From Streptomyces venezuelae ATCC 10712 (GTDB lineage: Bacteria; Actinomycetota; Actinomycetes; Streptomycetales; Streptomycetaceae), in assembly GCF_008639165.1 (NCBI RefSeq), contig NZ_CP029197.1:3286001-3350000 (forward strand): DNA of 64,000 bases. Reading direction: 5' to 3'. Under the pieces are notes generated by a model, which was given only the letters and a program-made list of their open reading frames with translations, searched no databases and was not told the DNA's origin. Made by a program: the position numbers and the translations under genes. Positions 60,602 to 64,000 of the stretch are shown here, in pieces (the first letter of the stretch is position 1; each line of letters opens with the position of its first letter).

Positions 60602-61551
60602 CGCGGGCTCCCTTGCTCGCTGAGGGTGAGGTCCAGGGGGACGTCGTCGGTCACCGTGACCGCCGACGGGTTCAGGTCGCCCGGGGTGGGCATTTCGCTG
60701 CCGGGCAGCTGGACGGCGGCCGCTCCGTGGGCGACGGCGGCCGCGAGGGCCCCGGGGCCTTCGCCGCCCGCCGCGAGGAAGCCCGCGAGGGAGGCGTCCC
60801 CGGCTCCGACGTCGGAGCGGACGGCGGCGACGGCCGCGCGGCCGAACCAGACCCCGGCCGCCGAGACGAGCAGCTGTCCGTCGGCGCCCAGGCTGGCGAG
60901 GACCGCGCCCGCGCCGAGCCCGCGCAGTTCCTCCGCCGCCCCGACCGCGTCGCCGATCGTGCGGAGCGGGCGGCCGACGGCCTCGGCGAGTTCGTCGGCG
61001 TTCGGCTTGACGACGTCCGGCCGGGCGGCGAGCGCGGCGAGGAGGGACGGTCCCGAGGTGTCGAGCGCGATCCGGGCCCCGGCGCCGTGGGCGCGGGTGA
61101 CGAGCCGGGCGTACCACTCGGGTGTGAGGCCGCGCGGGAGGCTGCCGCAGCAGGCGATCCAGTCGGCGGCCGGCGAGTGGGCGCCGACGGTGGCGAGGAT
61201 CGTCTCCGCCTCTTCCTCGGTCAGCTCCGGGCCGGGCGCGTTGACCTTGGTCAGTGTCCCGTCGGGCTCCGCGAGCGCGATGTTGGAGCGGGTGTGCCCG
61301 GCGACCGGGACGGGGGCGACCTCGATGCCCTGTCCGGCGAGCAGCTGGGCGACGAGCGCGCCGGGTGCTCCGCCGAGCGGCACGACGGCGACGGTGCGGT
61401 GTCCGGCGGCGGCGACGGCCCGGGAGACGTTGACGCCCTTGCCGCCGGGGTCGACGCGTTCGGCGCGGGCCCGCAGCACCTCGCCGCGCTCCAGGGCGGG
61501 GACCTCGTACGTCCGGTCGAGGGAGGGGTTGGGGGTGACGGTGAGGATCAT
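60598..61551 (-). CDS. fruK: 1-phosphofructokinase
   Basis: 317 residues of the PfkB family. TVTPNPSLDRTYEV, the substrate site RVDPGGKGVNVSRAVAAAGH, GSLPRGLTPEWYARLV, KPNADELAEAVGRPL and the ATP/anion-hole signature DVGAGDASLAGFLAAG are clear. It phosphorylates fructose-1-phosphate to the bisphosphate. It overlaps both fruR (ATGA) and fruA (ATGA), so all three are translated together. Confidence 0.96.
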   Translation of the reverse strand: MILTVTPNPSLDRTYEVPALERGEVLRARAERVDPGGKGVNVSRAVAAAGHRTVAVVPLGGAPGALVAQLLAGQGIEVAPVPVAGHTRSNIALAEPDGTLTKVNAPGPELTEEEAETILATVGAHSPAADWIACCGSLPRGLTPEWYARLVTRAHGAGARIALDTSGPSLLAALAARPDVVKPNADELAEAVGRPLRTIGDAVGAAEELRGLGAGAVLASLGADGQLLVSAAGVWFGRAAVAAVRSDVGAGDASLAGFLAAGGEGPGALAAAVAHGAAAVQLPGSEMPTPGDLNPSAVTVTDDVPLDLTLSEQGSPR

Positions 61552-62309
61552 GCGCGGACGACTTCCGTTCCCGCCGCCTCGATGGCGGCGGCGTCCTCGG
61601 TGCCGAGGCCGCTGTCGGTGACGATCAGGTCGATGTCGGTCAGGTCGCCGAAGCGGGCGAAGTGCTCCTGGCCGTGCTTGGCCGAGTCGGCGAGGAGCAC
61701 GACGCGGCGGGCGGAGGCGATCACGGCCCGCTTGACGGCGGCCTCCGCGAGGTCGGGGGTGGTGAGTCCGTACGCGGGCGAGAAGCCGTTGGCGCCGAGG
61801 AAGGCGACGTCGGCGCGGATCTCGCCGTAGGCCCGGAGCGCCCAGGCGTCGACGGCGGCGCGGGTGCGGTGCCGCACCCGCCCGCCGACGAGGTGGAGGT
61901 CGATGCCGGGGTGGTCGGCGAGCCGGGCGGCGACCGGGAGGGCGTGGGTGACGACGGTCAGCGCGCGGTCGAGGGGGAATTCGGCGGCGAGCCGGGCGAC
62001 GGTCGATCCGGCGTCGAGGACGACGCTGCCCTCCTCGGGCAGTTCGGCGAGGGCGGCCCGGACGATCCGGTCCTTCTCGTCGGCGGCGGTGGACTCGCGC
62101 TCGGCGAGGTCGGGCTCGAAGTCGAGCCGTCCGGCGGGGATGGCGCCGCCGTGCACCCTGCGGACGAGCCCGGCCCGGTCGAGGGCCTTGAGGTCCCGCC
62201 GTACGGTCTCGGCGGTGACCTGGAACTCCTCGGCGAGGGAGAGGACGTCGACGCGTCCGCTCTCGCGGGCGAGCCGCAGGATCTGTTGCTGACGCTCCGG
62301 TGCGTACAT
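61548..62309 (-). CDS. fruR: DeoR family regulator of the fru operon
   Basis: 253 residues. N-terminal winged helix (RQQQILRLARESGRVDVLSL, EEFQVTAETVRRDLKALDRA, VRRVHGGAI) followed by the DeoR sugar-phosphate-sensing domain (GSVVLDAGSTVARLAAEFPL, DVAFLGANGFSPAYGLTTPD). First gene of fruR-fruK-fruA. It probably represses the operon until a fructose phosphate binds. A promoter and GTTCG/CGAAC and TTCGGGC sequences lie just upstream. Confidence 0.94.
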   Translation of the reverse strand: MYAPERQQQILRLARESGRVDVLSLAEEFQVTAETVRRDLKALDRAGLVRRVHGGAIPAGRLDFEPDLAERESTAADEKDRIVRAALAELPEEGSVVLDAGSTVARLAAEFPLDRALTVVTHALPVAARLADHPGIDLHLVGGRVRHRTRAAVDAWALRAYGEIRADVAFLGANGFSPAYGLTTPDLAEAAVKRAVIASARRVVLLADSAKHGQEHFARFGDLTDIDLIVTDSGLGTEDAAAIEAAGTEVVRA

Positions 62310-62323
62310 GAGGGGTTACGTCC

Positions 62324-62394
62324 GTTCGATGCCCGAACCTGTTGTTTCACGGTCAGAGTACGCCGGGACCCTGGCCAAGTAAACGGATTCGGGC
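62324..62394 (-). promoter_or_regulatory. fru operon promoter and candidate operators
   Basis: On the minus strand TTTACT and TACTCT lie 17 bases apart as -35/-10 hexamers. Upstream of them is GCCCGAA (62388-62394) and downstream GTTCG-N5-CGAAC (62324-62338), which contains the same GCCCGAA word in inverted orientation. Paired sites flanking the promoter suit a DeoR repressor; binding is inferred. Confidence 0.45.
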
Positions 62395-62443
62395 ACTCAA
62401 GCGGGCAGGAACGGACATTCGCCCATGCCCGGGCAGGACGAAT

Positions 62444-62479
62444 GGCCCTGATCCCGGGGCGATTCCCGGGACCAGGGCC
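62444..62479. terminator. Terminator of the MFS exporter gene
   Basis: GGCCCTGATCCCGGG (62444-62458) pairs with CCCGGGACCAGGGCC (62465-62479), one mismatch, six-base loop. It lies downstream of the leftward exporter gene. Confidence 0.75.
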
Positions 62480-62497
62480 CTTCCGTGTCCGGCTCGG

Positions 62498-62554
62498 CGC
62501 GTCAGCGCCTCCGGTTCAGTGCGTCAGCACCTCCGGCTCAGTGCGTCAGCACCG
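62498..62554. repeat. 22-base tandem repeat across the exporter stop codon
   Basis: About 2.6 copies of a 22-base unit like TGCGTCAGCACCTCCGGCTC-AG (62498-62519, 62520-62541, 62542-62554). The unit contains the stop region of the exporter, so TGA codons recur in frame-shifted copies after the gene. Confidence 0.7.
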
Positions 62555-64000
62555 GCTCCTTCTCGATCACGCCGTCACCGTCGCCGTCACCGCCGTCGCC
62601 GTACTCGCCGCCGTCGCCGCCCTCCAGGTGCTGCTTCGGCTTCGCCGGAAGCGCGAACATCACCAGGAAGATCACGGCGAGCACGCCCGCCACCCAGCCC
62701 ATGGCGTTCTGGAAGGCGTCGGCGAACGCCAGGCCCGCCTCGGTCGGGGACTTCGGAGCGGGCTTGCCGTCGATCACGCCGAAGAAGACCACCGACACCA
62801 GGCCGAGGCCCAGCGCGTTGCCCATCTGGCCGGTCGTGTTGATCAGACCCGAGGCCGACCCGGCGTGCTCCTTCGGCACGTCCGAGAGCACCGCGTCCGT
62901 CAGCGGCGCCACGATCAGGCCCATGCCGAGGCCCATGACCACCAGCGGCGGGATCATCTGCCAGGACGCGATGCCCGTCCCGTACCGGCCCGCTTCGAAG
63001 AGGTAGAGCAGCACGCCCGCGATCATCGTCAGCGCACCGGCCTGGAGCACCTTCCGGCCGAAGCGCGGCACCAGCTTCTGCACCGACAGACCGGCGGCCG
63101 TCGACACCGCGATCGAGAACGGCACACCCGTCAGACCCGCCCGCAGCGGGCTCCAGCCGAGGCCGATCTGCATGTACAGCGTCCACACCAGGAAGAAGAT
63201 GCCCATCACGACACCGAAGGTCAGCTGCACCGCGATGCCCGCCGCGAAGCTCTTCACCCTGAACAGCGACAGCTCGATGAGCGGCGAGCCGTCCTTCTTC
63301 GTCTTGTACTTCTCGTACGCCACGAGCGCGCCGAAGACGACCAGGCTGCCGGCCATCATCAGGTGGCCCCACAGCGGCCAGTCCAGCTCGCGGCCGCGCG
63401 TCAGCGGGTAGATCAGCATCAGCAGGGCGGCCGTCACCAGGAGCACGCCCACCATGTCCAGGCGGAGCGCCTTCGGGGCCTTCGACTCCGTGATGAACTT
63501 CCGGCCCAGGAGCAGGCCCGCGATGCCGACGGGCAGGTTGATCAGGAAGATCGGGCGCCATTCCAGGCCCGCGATGTTCCACTGGGTGAGCAGCGCGCCG
63601 AGCAGCGGGCCCGAGACCGCGCCCAGACCGATGATCGCGCCGAACATTCCGAAGACCTTGCCGCGCTCGTGCGCCGGGAAGGTCACGTGGATGATCGACA
63701 GCACCTGCGGCACCATCATCGCGGCCGCCGCGCCCTGGAGGAGGCGGGAGCCGACCAGCATCTCCTGGTTGGCCGCGAAACCGCAGAGCGCGGAGGCGAG
63801 CGTGAAGCCCGCCGTGCCGAGGAGGAAGAGGCGCTTGCGGCCGTAGATGTCACCGAGGCGGCCACCGGTGATCAGGCCGGCGGCGAACGCCAGCGCGTAC
63901 CCGGCGGTGATCCACTGGATGGCACCGAAGGAGGCACCGAGGTCCCGCTCGATGCTGGGGATCGCGATGTTGACGATCGTGGCGTCGACCAGGTCCATGA
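62538..64000 (-). CDS. DHA2-type MFS exporter, partial (N-terminus off the right edge)
   Basis: At least 486 residues; the frame runs to the window end and the first visible residues, MDLVDATIVNIAIPSIERDL, belong inside span 1, so a short N-terminal part is missing. Motifs: GRLGDIYGRKRLFLLGTAGF (loop 2-3), AHERGKVFGMFGAIIGLGAV with motif C GPLLGALLTQWNIAG. About fourteen spans fit the EmrB/QacA drug-exporter family. The C-terminus is a short Gly/Asp repeat (GGDGGEYGDGGDGDGDG). Substrate unknown. Confidence 0.92.
   Translation of the reverse strand, partial: MDLVDATIVNIAIPSIERDLGASFGAIQWITAGYALAFAAGLITGGRLGDIYGRKRLFLLGTAGFTLASALCGFAANQEMLVGSRLLQGAAAAMMVPQVLSIIHVTFPAHERGKVFGMFGAIIGLGAVSGPLLGALLTQWNIAGLEWRPIFLINLPVGIAGLLLGRKFITESKAPKALRLDMVGVLLVTAALLMLIYPLTRGRELDWPLWGHLMMAGSLVVFGALVAYEKYKTKKDGSPLIELSLFRVKSFAAGIAVQLTFGVVMGIFFLVWTLYMQIGLGWSPLRAGLTGVPFSIAVSTAAGLSVQKLVPRFGRKVLQAGALTMIAGVLLYLFEAGRYGTGIASWQMIPPLVVMGLGMGLIVAPLTDAVLSDVPKEHAGSASGLINTTGQMGNALGLGLVSVVFFGVIDGKPAPKSPTEAGLAFADAFQNAMGWVAGVLAVIFLVMFALPAKPKQHLEGGDGGEYGDGGDGDGDGVIEKEPVLTH

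Overview
The window is high-GC DNA of Streptomyces type. Most genes end codons in G or C, GTG starts are common, TTG and one CTG start appear, and genes are often joined by 4-base ATGA/GTGA overlaps. Recognisable Streptomyces core genes include sepX, the glp/moeA-moaC-mogA block, galU, the fruR-fruK-fruA operon, mscL and a DUF6227 gene. No phage, transposase, CRISPR array or secondary-metabolite cluster was seen. The left end cuts a GNAT acetyltransferase and the right end cuts an MFS exporter.

Layout. 1-6930: partial GNAT gene, an unknown protein, a CsbD-like protein, a leftward operon of Baeyer-Villiger-type monooxygenase, alpha/beta hydrolase and SDR with a divergent MerR regulator, and exonuclease III. 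7000-10800: a small accessory cassette. It holds a large XRE-type regulator with a pterin dehydratase, a divergent set of a DUF6415-like protein, a 27-residue membrane peptide, a GRDP-like protein and a 68-residue protein, then an XRE helix-turn-helix with no ordinary start codon beside what looks like the 3' end of a tRNA gene. 11448-23052: two very large secreted proteins. One is a 2097-residue RHS protein whose C-terminus looks like an aerolysin-type pore-forming domain; a lipoprotein gene overlaps its 3' end by 4 bases. The other is a 1489-residue protein with DNRLRE-like, bulb-lectin and FG-GAP regions. A tRNA-Ala(CGC) gene follows.

23418-29309 is a core block: sepX, a RimJ-type acetyltransferase, mogA, moaC, glp/moeA, galU and a divergent 5-formyl-THF cyclo-ligase. 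29331-38405 holds a penicillin-acylase-family hydrolase, a K+/H+ antiporter (CTG start, paired hairpins in its leader), an MFS transporter, an FmdB-type zinc-ribbon gene preceded by a near-perfect CIRCE (HrcA) element, MTA phosphorylase, an orphan RcpC/SAF-type protein, mscL and a small conserved protein.

38437-52495 is the most unusual metabolic region. Genes run leftward for a nirB-nirD fusion, a NarK-type transporter, pyruvate formate-lyase and its activase, a haem-type membrane subunit, a molybdopterin oxidoreductase, a four-cluster ferredoxin, a Rieske protein and a small membrane protein; a CbiX-type sirohaem chelatase gene diverges from nirB. This suggests a low-oxygen module joining pyruvate/formate metabolism, a molybdoenzyme electron-transfer chain and nitrate/nitrite handling. 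The upstream regions carry GGGAC-type sequences resembling DevR/DosR boxes, and a nested dyad lies before pflB. The molybdenum cofactor genes at 25198-27695 could supply the oxidoreductase.

52578-64000: an LtrA-like membrane protein, a P1/DmpA-type peptidase, the DUF6227 gene, a family 2 glycosyltransferase divergent from a secreted collagen-like protein, the fructose PTS operon with its DeoR regulator, and a DHA2-type MFS exporter running off the end.

Strongest candidates for undescribed biology: the RHS/aerolysin-like protein with its overlapping lipoprotein; the PFL-molybdoenzyme-Rieske-NarK-NirBD module; and a CIRCE element controlling an FmdB-type gene. All functions come from reading motifs without database searches.
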